Notes under the pieces: model-generated
Told to the model about the DNA's origin: nothing
Database searches by the model: none
The model's input: only the letters and a program-made list of their open reading frames with translations
Origin: Paenibacillus sp. FSL R5-0345
Lineage (GTDB): Bacteria > Bacillota > Bacilli > Paenibacillales > Paenibacillaceae
Assembly: GCF_000758585.1 (NCBI RefSeq)
Contig: NZ_CP009281.1
Coordinates: 3,162,001-3,226,000 of the forward strand
Length of the DNA: 64,000 nucleotides
Reading direction: 5' to 3'
Translations under genes and position numbers: made by a program
Shown here: positions 8,213 through 16,820 of the stretch, piece by piece
Layout of the letters: each line of letters begins with the position of its first letter
Numbering within the stretch: the stretch's first letter is position 1

Positions 8213-8236
8213 GAAATAAATGAATAGTAGAGGCGT

Positions 8237-8275
8237 GGCTCTTTTCTCAATCTTTATGAGAAGGGGGCCTTTTTG
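8237..8275 (+). terminator. intrinsic terminator between the two DUF2975 modules
   Basis: A 13-bp stem with G-T wobbles (GGCTCTTTTCTCA/TGAGAAGGGGGCC) is followed by five T. Confidence 0.82.
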
Positions 8276-8350
8276 ATGTGCAATAATTAGAGGTGAAAAA
8301 TAATAGGGGATGTATTAATGATAAATAATAATTGTTATACAATCAAAAAA

Positions 8351-8365
8351 TATTGAATTACGATA
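8351..8365 (+). promoter_or_regulatory. putative operator, second DUF2975/HTH module
   Basis: TATTG-AATTA-CGATA, at the same distance from the start codon as the site at 7440-7454. Conservation of the outer bases but not the spacer supports a protein-binding site. Confidence 0.5.
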
Positions 8366-8415
8366 AATTATATGATAAATTGAATCCAGATTATTAACTT
8401 TGTGAGGTGCAGCTT

Positions 8416-8889
8416 ATGAAACGAGAAACACTCTTTTTAAAGATGGTTGTAATTCTTATTGGACTTCCGGTTCTTGCTTTGTGTATTTTTTGGTTACCTA
8501 CGATACCTAACAAAGCAGCTGGAGATTATCCGGTGTATTTGGTTTATCCCGTTCTTATAGGGGTGTATGTAACGGTGATAGCCTATTTTGTAGCTTTATA
8601 TCAGGCGTTAAGACTTCTAAGCTTCATAGACAAGAACAAAGCGTTCTCAGAATTATCCATTAAGGCTTTAAAAAATATAATTTACTGTGCAATCATCATC
8701 AGTATCTTATATGCGGCGGGTATGCCACTTATTTACGAAATGGCACAGGAAGCTGATGCACCAGGCTTAATAGTACTCGGACTTGTCATGACTTGTGCTC
8801 CAATTGTAATTGCGGTCTTTGCTGCTGTTCTTCAAAAGCTTTTGAAAAATGCCATAGAAATAAAATCAGAAAATGACCTAACCGTCTGA
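8416..8889 (+). CDS. DUF2975 membrane protein (copy 2)
   Basis: A 157-residue paralogue of the protein at 7504-7986, with the same four-helix layout and near-identical ends (TLFLKMVVILIGLPVLALCI at the start, EIKSENDLTV at the end). The middle, including the first extracytoplasmic loop, has diverged. ATG 8416 follows TGAGGTG. The 10-bp gap to the HTH gene is the same as in copy 1, showing the whole module was duplicated in tandem. Confidence 0.82.
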   Translation: MKRETLFLKMVVILIGLPVLALCIFWLPTIPNKAAGDYPVYLVYPVLIGVYVTVIAYFVALYQALRLLSFIDKNKAFSELSIKALKNIIYCAIIISILYAAGMPLIYEMAQEADAPGLIVLGLVMTCAPIVIAVFAAVLQKLLKNAIEIKSENDLTV

Positions 8890-8899
8890 GGAGAAAACA

Positions 8900-9106
8900 A
8901 TGGCGATTATAGTGAATATTGATGTGATGTTAGCTAAAAGGAAAATGAGCGTTACAGAGCTTACTGAAAGGGTTGGCATTACAATGGCTAATCTTTCTAT
9001 ATTGAAAAATGGAAAAGCAAAAGCGATCCGATTATCGACGTTTGATGCGATTTGTAAAGCTTTAGAATGTCAGCCTGGAGATATTTTAGAATACCGAAAA
9101 GAGTAG
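8900..9106 (+). CDS. small XRE-family HTH regulator, YozG-like (copy 2)
   Basis: A 68-residue paralogue of the regulator at 7997-8212, differing at only about a dozen positions, mostly outside the recognition helix (TMANLSILKNGKAKA is kept). The two copies may therefore recognise the same operator and cross-regulate. The stop codon TAG is followed at once by the DUF817 gene region, without a terminator, so the three genes are probably cotranscribed. Confidence 0.85.
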   Translation: MAIIVNIDVMLAKRKMSVTELTERVGITMANLSILKNGKAKAIRLSTFDAICKALECQPGDILEYRKE

Positions 9107-9131
9107 CATGACTGGAAAGGAGAGAGCATCA

Positions 9132-9905
9132 TTGAAATCAATAACGCAGCTTCTGCATTTTGGCTACCATCAGGCGATGAGTTGCATATTTCCTATTGCG
9201 ATCTTTGGGACTTTAGCGCTCTCTAACGTAATAGATCTGCCTTACATTTACCGATATGATGCCATTCTTATTATATTGCTTACCGTTCAATATCTTATGT
9301 ACCGTACTGGATTAGAGACGCTAGATGAAATTAAAGTCATTTGTGTATTTCACATTATTGGTTTATTGCTGGAAATTTATAAGATAAGAATGGGGTCATG
9401 GTCATATCCTGAACCCGGGCTAACCAAGGTGTTTGGAGTGCCACTGTATAGCGGGTTTATGTACGCGAGCGTAGCGAGCTATATGTGTCAAATTTGGCGT
9501 AGACTGAAGATGGATATGACCGGTTGGCCGGGACTTGCTGCTGCTGGGTCGCTCGGAGCAGCTATCTATCTGAACTTTTTCACGCATCACTTCATTCCTG
9601 ATTTTCGCTGGTGGCTAAAGGGGCTTGTACTCATTGTTTTTTGGAAAACTTGGATCATTTATCGGGTACGAACCACTACTTATCGGATGCCCTTGACACT
9701 GGCATTTTTCTTAGTAGGTTTTTTCATCTGGTTAGCTGAGAACATCGCTACATTCTTTAATGCTTGGAAATATCCTGATCAGAATCAGGTATGGCATGTG
9801 GTTAGTGTCAGTAAGATCAGTTCATGGTTCCTTCTGGTTATTATTAGTGTCATTATAGTTGCTCAACTCAAGCATGTAAAAGCTAACCGTAAAGTGAAAG
9901 AGTAG
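9132..9905 (+). CDS. DUF817 family membrane protein (YoaT-like)
   Basis: A 257-residue integral membrane protein with about eight hydrophobic segments and the DUF817 landmarks RTGLETLDE, GSWSYPEP, VPLYSGFMYASVASYMCQ and WKYPDQNQVWH. TTG 9132 is preferred because AAAGGAGAG (9115-9123) is spaced 8 bp before it and the product then begins MKSITQLLHFGYHQAMSC, the usual family start. ATG 9108 would place the ribosome binding site inside the gene. The function is unknown. It sits at the end of the second DUF2975/HTH module. Confidence 0.82.
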   Translation: MKSITQLLHFGYHQAMSCIFPIAIFGTLALSNVIDLPYIYRYDAILIILLTVQYLMYRTGLETLDEIKVICVFHIIGLLLEIYKIRMGSWSYPEPGLTKVFGVPLYSGFMYASVASYMCQIWRRLKMDMTGWPGLAAAGSLGAAIYLNFFTHHFIPDFRWWLKGLVLIVFWKTWIIYRVRTTTYRMPLTLAFFLVGFFIWLAENIATFFNAWKYPDQNQVWHVVSVSKISSWFLLVIISVIIVAQLKHVKANRKVKE

Positions 9906-9972
9906 CGTATCAGCTTCAAAAGAAATCGTAGAACATGGCATGAGAATAAATTAGTGATGAGGAGGCGATGAG

Positions 9973-10377
9973 ATGAATTATACAGATTTAAAAGAATTGC
10001 AGGATGTGTTTTTCTTTGGTCTAATAGAGCCAGAGGTAAATCAACTAAGGCTATCTTTTTGTAAAAGCAAAGCTAGTGATATCACTGAGCCACTTATGGT
10101 TAACGAAAAGAGCTCTCCAATAATACAAGTGGATTTTCACTCCTATATTGCATATTCGGTTAGAAATGAATTCTTTACTTCTAGGGATGATTATGAGGAA
10201 TTTGACGGAAAAACATTTAGGATTTATAAGAAATCAAGGTATCTTGATTTTATTTCTTATGGAATATTCGCATCAAAGGATTTTGTAAGACCGTATAAGC
10301 ATTATGGGATCTGTTGTATTGACCATGTCGTTGATATTATTTCAACATCGGAGCCTATTGTAAGGGAAACTAAATAG
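9973..10377 (+). CDS. hypothetical protein
   Basis: A 134-residue soluble protein with no recognised family. It starts with ATG after GAGGAGGCGATGAG. It is mixed alpha/beta in character, rich in aromatic residues (FFFGLIEPEV, RYLDFISYG), and has a CC pair in GICCIDHVVD near the C-terminus. No signal peptide or membrane segment. It is followed by a GNAT gene 33 bp downstream and may be cotranscribed with it. Confidence 0.6.
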   Translation: MNYTDLKELQDVFFFGLIEPEVNQLRLSFCKSKASDITEPLMVNEKSSPIIQVDFHSYIAYSVRNEFFTSRDDYEEFDGKTFRIYKKSRYLDFISYGIFASKDFVRPYKHYGICCIDHVVDIISTSEPIVRETK

Positions 10378-10410
10378 AGTCGTATGAACTTGAGAGATGG
10401 AGGGGAAAAG

Positions 10411-10938
10411 ATGAAAGAAGTAATAAGCATTACTAGGCTTACCACAATCGAAGAAGCTGAAATCCTAGATTTTAAATTTGCTGAACACTTTGGATGGTAT
10501 CAACGCGGAGATTACTATCGTCAATGTCTAAAAGAGAATCAAACGAATAAAAGGGTAACCTTAATTGCGCATTACAATGATTCCGTAGCAGGATGTTGCC
10601 ATTTACTCTATGAATCAAAATATCCTTTTTTTCGTGAGGATCACATCCCGGAAATTAACGATCTGAATATCTTTCCCGAGTATAGAAGAAAGCAGATTGC
10701 GAGCAAATTGTTTGATGAATTAGAACGTATTGCGGCTAAGGACTTTAGATTTATTGGGTTAGGGGTAGGCCTCTATAAGGATTACGGTAATGCGCAAAGA
10801 ATGTATACTGCTCGCGGTTACATTTTAGACGGTAGAGGAATGATGTATAATAATGTTCCTGTCATACCAGGACAACCCGTCATGGTCGATGATGATCTAT
10901 TACTTTATTTAACTAAAGATTTACAGAGCAAATTGTAA
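10411..10938 (+). CDS. GNAT family N-acetyltransferase
   Basis: A 175-residue GNAT protein. The acetyl-CoA binding signature is INDLNIFPEYRRKQIASKLFDELE (motif A, with R-R-K-x-I-A in the Q/R-x-x-G/A loop), at about residues 80-103, followed by the motif B region NAQRMYTARGY. ATG 10411 has GGAGG at 10399-10403 with 7 bp spacing. The substrate is unknown. It lies 33 bp after the hypothetical gene. Confidence 0.85.
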   Translation: MKEVISITRLTTIEEAEILDFKFAEHFGWYQRGDYYRQCLKENQTNKRVTLIAHYNDSVAGCCHLLYESKYPFFREDHIPEINDLNIFPEYRRKQIASKLFDELERIAAKDFRFIGLGVGLYKDYGNAQRMYTARGYILDGRGMMYNNVPVIPGQPVMVDDDLLLYLTKDLQSKL

Positions 10939-11045
10939 GTTATACTAATACAGTTTGGGTAACTGATAGCACACATTGTATATGCTTGTCTTTTTTAATG
11001 ATTAGAGTTATTATGGATTTTCAAAGTCGTTAATGGAGGTGCTTA

Positions 11046-11444
11046 ATGAAATATTCCCAAGCGACAGACTATGCGCTTCATGCAATGCTGTATCTGGTGA
11101 CGGCAGCGTCCGATAAGCCCGTAGGTGTTCAATTGCTTGCTGAGAAGCTGGGTGTTTCACAAACCTATCTGTCCAAAATGATGACCAAGCTAGTGAAGGC
11201 TGGATTGATTCAATCTGCACCCGGCGCAAACGGTGGCTATCGTCTCAGAAGGAAGTCCGAAGAGATCTCTTTTCTGGATATTATCCATGCGATCGAAGGG
11301 ACTGCATCTTTATTCGAATGTAGCCTGGATCACGGTAGCGAGTGCCTGATTCAACAGGTTGTGATTGACGCTGAAAGACAGATGGAGCAGTACTTGGAGA
11401 ACAAGAAAATTGCAGATTTGGCGAAAACAATGAAGACGGAGTAA
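11046..11444 (+). CDS. Rrf2 family transcriptional regulator
   Basis: A 132-residue regulator beginning MKYSQATDYALHAMLYL, with a winged helix-turn-helix (VGVQLLAEKLGVSQTYLSKMMTKLVKAGLI) and the Rrf2 wing GANGGYRL. Only two cysteines are present in the cluster region (FECSLDHGSECLI) where IscR and NsrR use three, so iron-sulfur binding is doubtful; a YwnA/CymR-like, cluster-free regulator is more likely. It sits alone upstream of the methyltransferase genes. Confidence 0.85.
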   Translation: MKYSQATDYALHAMLYLVTAASDKPVGVQLLAEKLGVSQTYLSKMMTKLVKAGLIQSAPGANGGYRLRRKSEEISFLDIIHAIEGTASLFECSLDHGSECLIQQVVIDAERQMEQYLENKKIADLAKTMKTE

Positions 11445-11518
11445 TGATCCGTTCTTTTTTGGAAACAATTAAAGATAATATAAGTCCGTAATAACTTTAA
11501 TATAAAGGAGAATGAAAT

Positions 11519-12148
11519 ATGACGGAATTCTGGGAATCAAGCTTTATCGAAAAACAAACGATGTGGGGATTTGAACCTGCAGACTCCGCAATCGCCACTA
11601 AAGACTTTTACCTTGAAAAGAACATTAAGGACATATTGGTACCGGGTATTGGATATGGTAGAAATGCAAAGGTTTTTGTTGAGAGTGGAATAAAAGTTAC
11701 AGGTATTGAGATTTCACAAACCGCGATTGATTTGGCGAGAGAAAATGGGCTTGATATTAGCATTTATCATGGTTCAGTGACTGACATGCCTTTTGATAAC
11801 AAACGTTATGAGGGTATATTTTGCCATGGTCTTATTCATTTGTTGAATAAAAGTGAAAGAGAAAAGTTCATTAAGGATTGCTACAACCAGCTAAAGCCAG
11901 GTGGTTATATGATTTTTACAACGGTTTCGAAAAAAGCTCCTATGTTTGGAAAAGGTACTCTATTGGATAAAAATTATTACGAGACAGATTATGGCGTAAA
12001 AATATTTTTTTATGATGCTGAATCCATTACACAAGAGTTTGAAACCTATGGACTAGTTGAGTTCTCTGAAATTGACGAGCCGCACAAGGACATGATCAAT
12101 AAACCTTCAATCAATTTTTTAATGGTAAAATGTAAGAAAGATCTATAG
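11519..12148 (+). CDS. class I SAM-dependent methyltransferase (TPMT/TehB-like)
   Basis: A 209-residue methyltransferase. Motif I is ILVPGIGYGRNAKVF (residues ~39-53), motif II ends in the acidic V-T-G-I-E-I-S, and QLKPGGYMIFTT is the post-motif strand. The N-terminus FWESSFIEKQTMWGFEPAD is like that of thiopurine/tellurite-type methyltransferases, which act on small thiol or metalloid substrates. The actual substrate is unknown. It has a good site AAAGGAG before the ATG. Confidence 0.82.
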   Translation: MTEFWESSFIEKQTMWGFEPADSAIATKDFYLEKNIKDILVPGIGYGRNAKVFVESGIKVTGIEISQTAIDLARENGLDISIYHGSVTDMPFDNKRYEGIFCHGLIHLLNKSEREKFIKDCYNQLKPGGYMIFTTVSKKAPMFGKGTLLDKNYYETDYGVKIFFYDAESITQEFETYGLVEFSEIDEPHKDMINKPSINFLMVKCKKDL

Positions 12149-12204
12149 TATAAATTTGGTATATCGGAGATAATAGTTTTCAAAAGAAGGCAGGTGTTAT
12201 ATTG

Positions 12205-13011
12205 ATGAGCAATATTATTGATTATTACTCTAGCTTTGATGAGTGGGGCAGGCTGGATAGAGAACCCTTAGAGTTCATTATTAATCTCCATTATATCAAG
12301 AAATATATGCCGTCAGCTGGAAAGGTGCTGGATAATGGCGCAGGACCCGGTAAATATGCGATGGAACTGGCTAAGCTCGGATATACAGTAACCCTTTCAG
12401 ATATCACACCTAAATTAGTTGAAGTAGCAATGGAAAAGGCAGCTGAACTAGAATTAACTGAGCAATTTGACGGGTTTCATAACTTAAATGCTATTGATTT
12501 AGAAGGAATACCTAATGAGAATTATGATGTTTCATTGATGCTTGGTCCTTTGTATCATTTGCAGAAGGAAGAGGAACGAATTTCAGCTGTAAAAGAGTTG
12601 CATCGCGTGACCAAACAGGACGGTCTAGTATTTGTGGCTTTTCAAAGTCGAATGAGAATGACCATTAATTCCTTACAATCCCCGCAGCAGTGGAAACCGA
12701 ACGACAATATGAACACCATTAATGAATTCTTTGAGAATGGAATCTTTAATCATAGTGACAAGGGCCGGTTTACAGGTGCTTATTATTTTAATATTGATGA
12801 GATTCAGCCTTTCATGGAAACGAATGGATTTGAATCTATAGAATTAATTGGATCATCAAGCATTGCAGCCATGTTAACTGCTGAACAGCAGCAGTATTGG
12901 ACTCACCAAGAGGGGGAAGAGAGCTTGATTAACTTTCTCATATCTAAAGCAAATGATCCCTCAATCTTAGGTATATCATCACATTTGTTATACATCGGTA
13001 AAAGAAAATAA
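12205..13011 (+). CDS. class I SAM-dependent methyltransferase
   Basis: A 268-residue methyltransferase with motif I VLDNGAGPGKYAMELA (about residues 40-55), acidic loop LSDITPKLVEVA, and DVSLMLGPLYHL, a pattern seen in Bacillales methyltransferases of unknown substrate. ATG 12205 is preferred over TTG 12202 immediately before it. It is 56 bp downstream of the first methyltransferase and ends at a shared terminator. The two methyltransferases are not close paralogues. Confidence 0.85.
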   Translation: MSNIIDYYSSFDEWGRLDREPLEFIINLHYIKKYMPSAGKVLDNGAGPGKYAMELAKLGYTVTLSDITPKLVEVAMEKAAELELTEQFDGFHNLNAIDLEGIPNENYDVSLMLGPLYHLQKEEERISAVKELHRVTKQDGLVFVAFQSRMRMTINSLQSPQQWKPNDNMNTINEFFENGIFNHSDKGRFTGAYYFNIDEIQPFMETNGFESIELIGSSSIAAMLTAEQQQYWTHQEGEESLINFLISKANDPSILGISSHLLYIGKRK

Positions 13012-13013
13012 AA

Positions 13014-13049
13014 AAAGAGCGTCAGTTTCTTAACTGACGCTCTTAATTT
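13014..13049. terminator. bidirectional intrinsic terminator
   Basis: A 14-bp perfect stem (AAGAGCGTCAGTT and its complement, loop TCTT) lies between convergent genes, with A and T tracts on its two flanks. Confidence 0.88.
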
Positions 13050-13067
13050 TATAAATGACTGATTACT

Positions 13068-13976
13068 TTACAAATGTAGTGTGTAGCGGTTCGCTTTACT
13101 CAACCCGCGGATCGTTTCGATTTCCTCTGAAGTTAGAGGGGGAGACTTAACAGCCGTTACATTATTCTTCAATTGCTCCATGTTACTCGCTCCTGGGATA
13201 ATAACTGCCACAGATGGATGATCTAATGGATAATGCAGTGCCGTTTGTGCTAGGGTTCGAGAGTCACTCTTTTGTTGCGAAAGCTGATCATGCAATTGTA
13301 GAAGCTCATCACTACTGTAATCTAAGTACTTTTTCTCTGCTTTGCTGCGGCCATTTTCGGAAAGAATGCCACCCGCCAAAGGACCTCGGGCAATTAGACT
13401 GATTCCATGCCCGGCCAGCAGAGGGAGAATTTCTTCCTCAGGCCGTCGATCTAAGATGCTGTATTGGCTCATTACACTGACTATGTTTGATCTTTTTACA
13501 TATTCTCTAATGACATTAGGACGAATAGAAGAGATTCCATAATATCGAATTAGACCCTCTTGTTTAAGTTCTTCAAAGGCTTCAATGGTCTCATCCATCG
13601 GATCATCAATCGTTCCGCCATGCAGCTGATACAGATCGATATAATCTGTTTGGAGGCGTCTTAAACTGTCTTTGACTGCAGATTTGATATAGGATTTCGA
13701 TGCATCCCAGCTCCAGCCTTCTTGACCTGGAATTCTGCGGTTGCCCACTTTTGTACTTAATATTACCTCTTCGCGGCGGTGACGAATCGCCTTACCAATG
13801 ATCTCTTCATTACGACCCTCATCATACAGATCGGCTGTATCTAAAAAGTTAATGCCTTGATCGAGCGCTTCATGGACGATGGAAATGGCCTTTGCCTCGT
13901 CCGTACCTAAGGACATGCACCCGAGTCCTACTTCACTTACATACAAATCGGACTGACCCAAGCGATTTTTATTCAT
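13068..13976 (-). CDS. aldo/keto reductase
   Basis: A 302-residue NADPH-dependent oxidoreductase with an (alpha/beta)8 barrel. The catalytic tetrad is visible: Asp46 and Tyr51 in DTADLYDEG, Lys76 in STKVG, His119 in YQLHGG. The C-terminal IPGASNMEQLKNNV is the cofactor-binding segment. Length is typical. The gene is transcribed away from msrA from a shared ~160-bp intergenic region, and stops at the bidirectional terminator. The physiological carbonyl substrate is unknown. Confidence 0.92.
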   Translation of the reverse strand: MNKNRLGQSDLYVSEVGLGCMSLGTDEAKAISIVHEALDQGINFLDTADLYDEGRNEEIIGKAIRHRREEVILSTKVGNRRIPGQEGWSWDASKSYIKSAVKDSLRRLQTDYIDLYQLHGGTIDDPMDETIEAFEELKQEGLIRYYGISSIRPNVIREYVKRSNIVSVMSQYSILDRRPEEEILPLLAGHGISLIARGPLAGGILSENGRSKAEKKYLDYSSDELLQLHDQLSQQKSDSRTLAQTALHYPLDHPSVAVIIPGASNMEQLKNNVTAVKSPPLTSEEIETIRGLSKANRYTLHL

Positions 13977-14138
13977 AGGTTATTCCTTTCTAATTCCGTT
14001 GATGATCATATTATAACGTTTTAATGCATTGAATTCGAATATTAATGGTTATTTCCTTTGACTTTATAACCTATAAGGATTATCGTCATAGCATATGTTA
14101 TTTACTAGATGATGATGGATAGGGAGAGACTTGAACAT

Positions 14139-14651
14139 ATGGAACAAGCAATGTTTGCAGGTGGTTGTTTTTGGTGCATGGTTACACCGTTTGAGGAGTT
14201 ACCAGGTATCCAAGGGATTGTATCGGGATATGCTGGAGGATTAACCGAGAACCCAACTTACGAAGAAGTCAAAACAGGAACAACAGGACATTACGAGGTG
14301 GTACAAATTACGTTTGATCCGGCGCTTTTTTCATACGAGAGGCTGCTTGAATTATATTGGCCTCAGATTGATCCCACGGATGATGGTGGACAATTTCAGG
14401 ATAGAGGAACACAATACCGGACAGCCATTTTTTACTATAACGAAGAACAACGTTTAGCAGCCCTTGCCTCGAAGGAGCAGGTGGCTGTCAGTGGCAGATT
14501 CTCAGGACCCGTCGTGACGGAAATCCTTCCTGCGCCAACCTTTTATCGAGCGGAAGAGTATCATCAGGACTATCATCACAAGAACCCCAAGCATTATAAA
14601 GAGGATCGTGAGCAATCCGGACGGGATACCTTTATCGCTAAACACTGGTAA
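14139..14651 (+). CDS. msrA: peptide-methionine (S)-S-oxide reductase
   Basis: A 170-residue MsrA. The catalytic cysteine is in AGGCFWCMVTPFE (the first Cys of GCFWC), and GYAGG, TGTTGHYEVVQ, the QFQDRGTQYR substrate loop and AEEYHQDY match the family. It reduces methionine-S-sulfoxide in proteins and peptides, repairing oxidative damage in the cytosol. ATG 14139 gives the standard MEQAMFAGG start and fits GGGAGAG (14122-14128); ATGs at 14109-14115 are also in frame. It is a single-gene unit with its own terminator. Confidence 0.95.
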   Translation: MEQAMFAGGCFWCMVTPFEELPGIQGIVSGYAGGLTENPTYEEVKTGTTGHYEVVQITFDPALFSYERLLELYWPQIDPTDDGGQFQDRGTQYRTAIFYYNEEQRLAALASKEQVAVSGRFSGPVVTEILPAPTFYRAEEYHQDYHHKNPKHYKEDREQSGRDTFIAKHW

Positions 14652-14676
14652 TCACTTAAATAGTGTTTCTAAAGTA

Positions 14677-14722
14677 AAAAGAGCATCTTAAGTCGTTTGT
14701 GACTTACGGATGCTCTTTTTGC
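14677..14722 (+). terminator. intrinsic terminator after msrA
   Basis: AAAGAGCATC pairs with GATGCTCTTT, with an inner TAAGTC/GACTTA helix, followed by five T. Confidence 0.9.
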
Positions 14723-14826
14723 ATCAATATACAAATTTTATATATTTTAAATTCTACATACTTTCTACACATTTATAGACTAAACTACTCTAAATCAAGC
14801 GAGAAAATCAAAATGGAGGGTTTAGA

Positions 14827-16017
14827 ATGAAAAAAATCATACCCATAGTTGCTGTTACAATGCTACTAAGTGCAGTGTTAGCTGGCTGTCAATCGAGCGA
14901 TAAAGCCAATTCTGGTTCAGATAAGCAAGCTGTTACTTCAACCCTGGATCAACCCTGGATAGCAACAAAAAACACTACACGTATTAACACTTCTGACCCT
15001 ATAGAGGCAGCCGTTATAGTCTCTCAAACGTTATGGACGGCACAGACCAAGAACAATAGTCCTTCAAGTGTAGTATTAACGGATATGAGCAATTGGCAGA
15101 TTGCCGCGGTCAGCGCGGATTTGATTCATCATCCGAACAATGGTCCTATTCTTTTTACAACGAAAGAGGGTGTCCCCGAGGCAACGTTAGCAGAGCTTAA
15201 GCGATTGAATCCTTTAGGCGCTGAAGGTAATAATGGTGTACAAGTAGTGCTCGTCGGACCCATGGCTTCCAATGTGGAACAACAATTAAAGACACTGGAT
15301 CTGAAAGTAGACCGAATTGAAGGGGACGAGCCGGCAGCTGTAGCGCAAACCATTGATACTTATTATGCAAAAGCTTCCGGTGAGCTTCCAAAGTCAGTCA
15401 TTGTAGGTTCTATGGATAGTCCTGAGTACACACTGCCTGCAGTGAACTGGATCGCCCATATGCCGGAGCCGCTTCTCTATGTAACAAAAGATGAAATTCC
15501 CGCCCCTACAGTTGATGCTTTGAAAGAGCGTGGTGGTTCGGCTACGATTTATATCTTAGGACCTGAAAAAGTTGTATCTACAGCAGTAGAAAAGCAATTA
15601 CAGGAATTCGGCACAGTAACCCGTATAGCTGGAAAAGACATTTATGAGAATGCCATTGCTTTTGCTACTTTTAAGGATGCCAGCAACGGTTTCGGTTGGG
15701 GCATAACGACACCTGGACATAACTTGTCTTTGTTGACTACCGATTCAACGATGTTGGCGATCGCCGCTGCACCTTTTTCACATTTAGGGAAACACGCACC
15801 GCTTATTTTTACGGAAAAAGACGGGCTGCCAGATGCAGTGATGGAATATATGATGACCCTTCAACCCAAATTTCAAGATTCACCAGCAGAAGGACCCTAT
15901 AACCATGCATGGATAACTGGAGACAGCAATGTAATAAAAGAAAATGCCCAAAGCGAAATCGATGATATGCTGGAAATTTCACCGGCTGCAGGAGGCAATC
16001 CGCATTCCGGTCACTAA
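14827..16017 (+). CDS. lipoprotein with cell wall binding repeat 2 (CWB2) domains
   Basis: A 396-residue lipoprotein: a lysine-rich start, a hydrophobic stretch, and the lipobox LAGC, with Cys at about residue 21. The rest holds about three CWB2-like repeats (ILFTTKEGVPEATLAELKRL, LLYVTKDEIPAPTVDALKER, LIFTEKDGLPDAVMEYMM), each followed by V-V-L-V-G-P or I-Y-I-L-G-P strands. CWB2 repeats bind secondary wall polymers. It is encoded just upstream of a two-component system, suggesting a sensory or wall-monitoring role for it; this link is inferred from position. Confidence 0.85.
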   Translation: MKKIIPIVAVTMLLSAVLAGCQSSDKANSGSDKQAVTSTLDQPWIATKNTTRINTSDPIEAAVIVSQTLWTAQTKNNSPSSVVLTDMSNWQIAAVSADLIHHPNNGPILFTTKEGVPEATLAELKRLNPLGAEGNNGVQVVLVGPMASNVEQQLKTLDLKVDRIEGDEPAAVAQTIDTYYAKASGELPKSVIVGSMDSPEYTLPAVNWIAHMPEPLLYVTKDEIPAPTVDALKERGGSATIYILGPEKVVSTAVEKQLQEFGTVTRIAGKDIYENAIAFATFKDASNGFGWGITTPGHNLSLLTTDSTMLAIAAAPFSHLGKHAPLIFTEKDGLPDAVMEYMMTLQPKFQDSPAEGPYNHAWITGDSNVIKENAQSEIDDMLEISPAAGGNPHSGH

Positions 16018-16024
16018 GAGTACG

Positions 16025-16070
16025 ACAGGCTGGCATCAATAGCGACGATGTCGGCTTGTTCTGTGTTATT
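16025..16070 (+). terminator. possible terminator/attenuating hairpin
   Basis: A 13-bp stem with G-T pairs (ACAGGCTGGCATC/GATGTCGGCTTGT) lies between the lipoprotein and response-regulator genes, with only a broken T tract. It probably reduces readthrough, while a TATAAT box at 16074-16079 may give the regulator its own promoter. Confidence 0.5.
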
Positions 16071-16112
16071 TTGTATAATAAGAAGAACTAGGCCACGAAG
16101 AGGGTGAACGAC

Positions 16113-16820
16113 TTGAATAAGCTTCAGGTATTGATCGTTGATGATGAATGGAACATGCGGAATTTAATACGGATTTATTTAACGAAAGAAGGAATGACGA
16201 CTAAAGAAGCGTCAACGGGGCATGAGTCACTCGCTTTGTTGAAACAACAAAACTTTGATTTAATCCTTTTGGATGTGATGATGCCAGATATGGACGGATG
16301 GCAGGTTTGTAAAGCCGTCAGAGAGGTAAGTTCTGTCCCTATTCTAATGCTTACAGCCCGCTCGGAAACCAAGGACAAGGTACACGGCCTCGGCATAGGC
16401 GCGGATGACTATCTCACCAAACCATTTGAGCCAGAGGAATTAGTGGCAAGAATTTATTCTTTAGTAAGGCGTTCAATGCTAACATCGACCCAACAACCTT
16501 TAAAAAAGGTTCTGACCTATCCGGGGCTAGCGATTTACCCGGACGCTCGTGAGGTACATATTCTGGATACAGCTGTTGAATTCACACTCAAGGAATTTGA
16601 TCTGCTAACAGCCTTGGCGCAAAATGCTCATCGTGTCTTTACGAGAGAAGAACTAGTGGAGCGTTTATGGGGCAATGATTATGAGGGGGAGAATCGTGTC
16701 ATCGACACACATATTAAGAATATTCGCGAGAAACTACATAAGGCCGGACTGTCCTATAATCCTGTTCAAACGGTATGGGGCTTAGGCTATAAATTTGAGA
16801 TCCCAGGTAATCACATATGA
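16113..16820 (+). CDS. two-component response regulator, OmpR family
   Basis: A 235-residue regulator. The receiver domain has the acidic pocket VDDE, phospho-acceptor Asp in LILLDVMMPD, Thr in LMLTAR and Lys in YLTKPFEPEE. The C-terminal winged helix covers about residues 130-230 (EFTLKEFDLL, NRVIDTHIKNIREKL, VWGLGYKF). TTG 16113 fits AAGAGGGTG (16098-16106); GTG 16104 is the alternative. It overlaps the kinase gene by 4 bp and is encoded downstream of the CWB2 lipoprotein. Confidence 0.92.
   Translation: MNKLQVLIVDDEWNMRNLIRIYLTKEGMTTKEASTGHESLALLKQQNFDLILLDVMMPDMDGWQVCKAVREVSSVPILMLTARSETKDKVHGLGIGADDYLTKPFEPEELVARIYSLVRRSMLTSTQQPLKKVLTYPGLAIYPDAREVHILDTAVEFTLKEFDLLTALAQNAHRVFTREELVERLWGNDYEGENRVIDTHIKNIREKLHKAGLSYNPVQTVWGLGYKFEIPGNHI

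Noticed and set aside
13214..13542. Plus-strand reading frames inside the aldo/keto reductase gene
   Set aside because: They are antisense to a well-conserved gene with all catalytic residues and have no ribosome binding sites.
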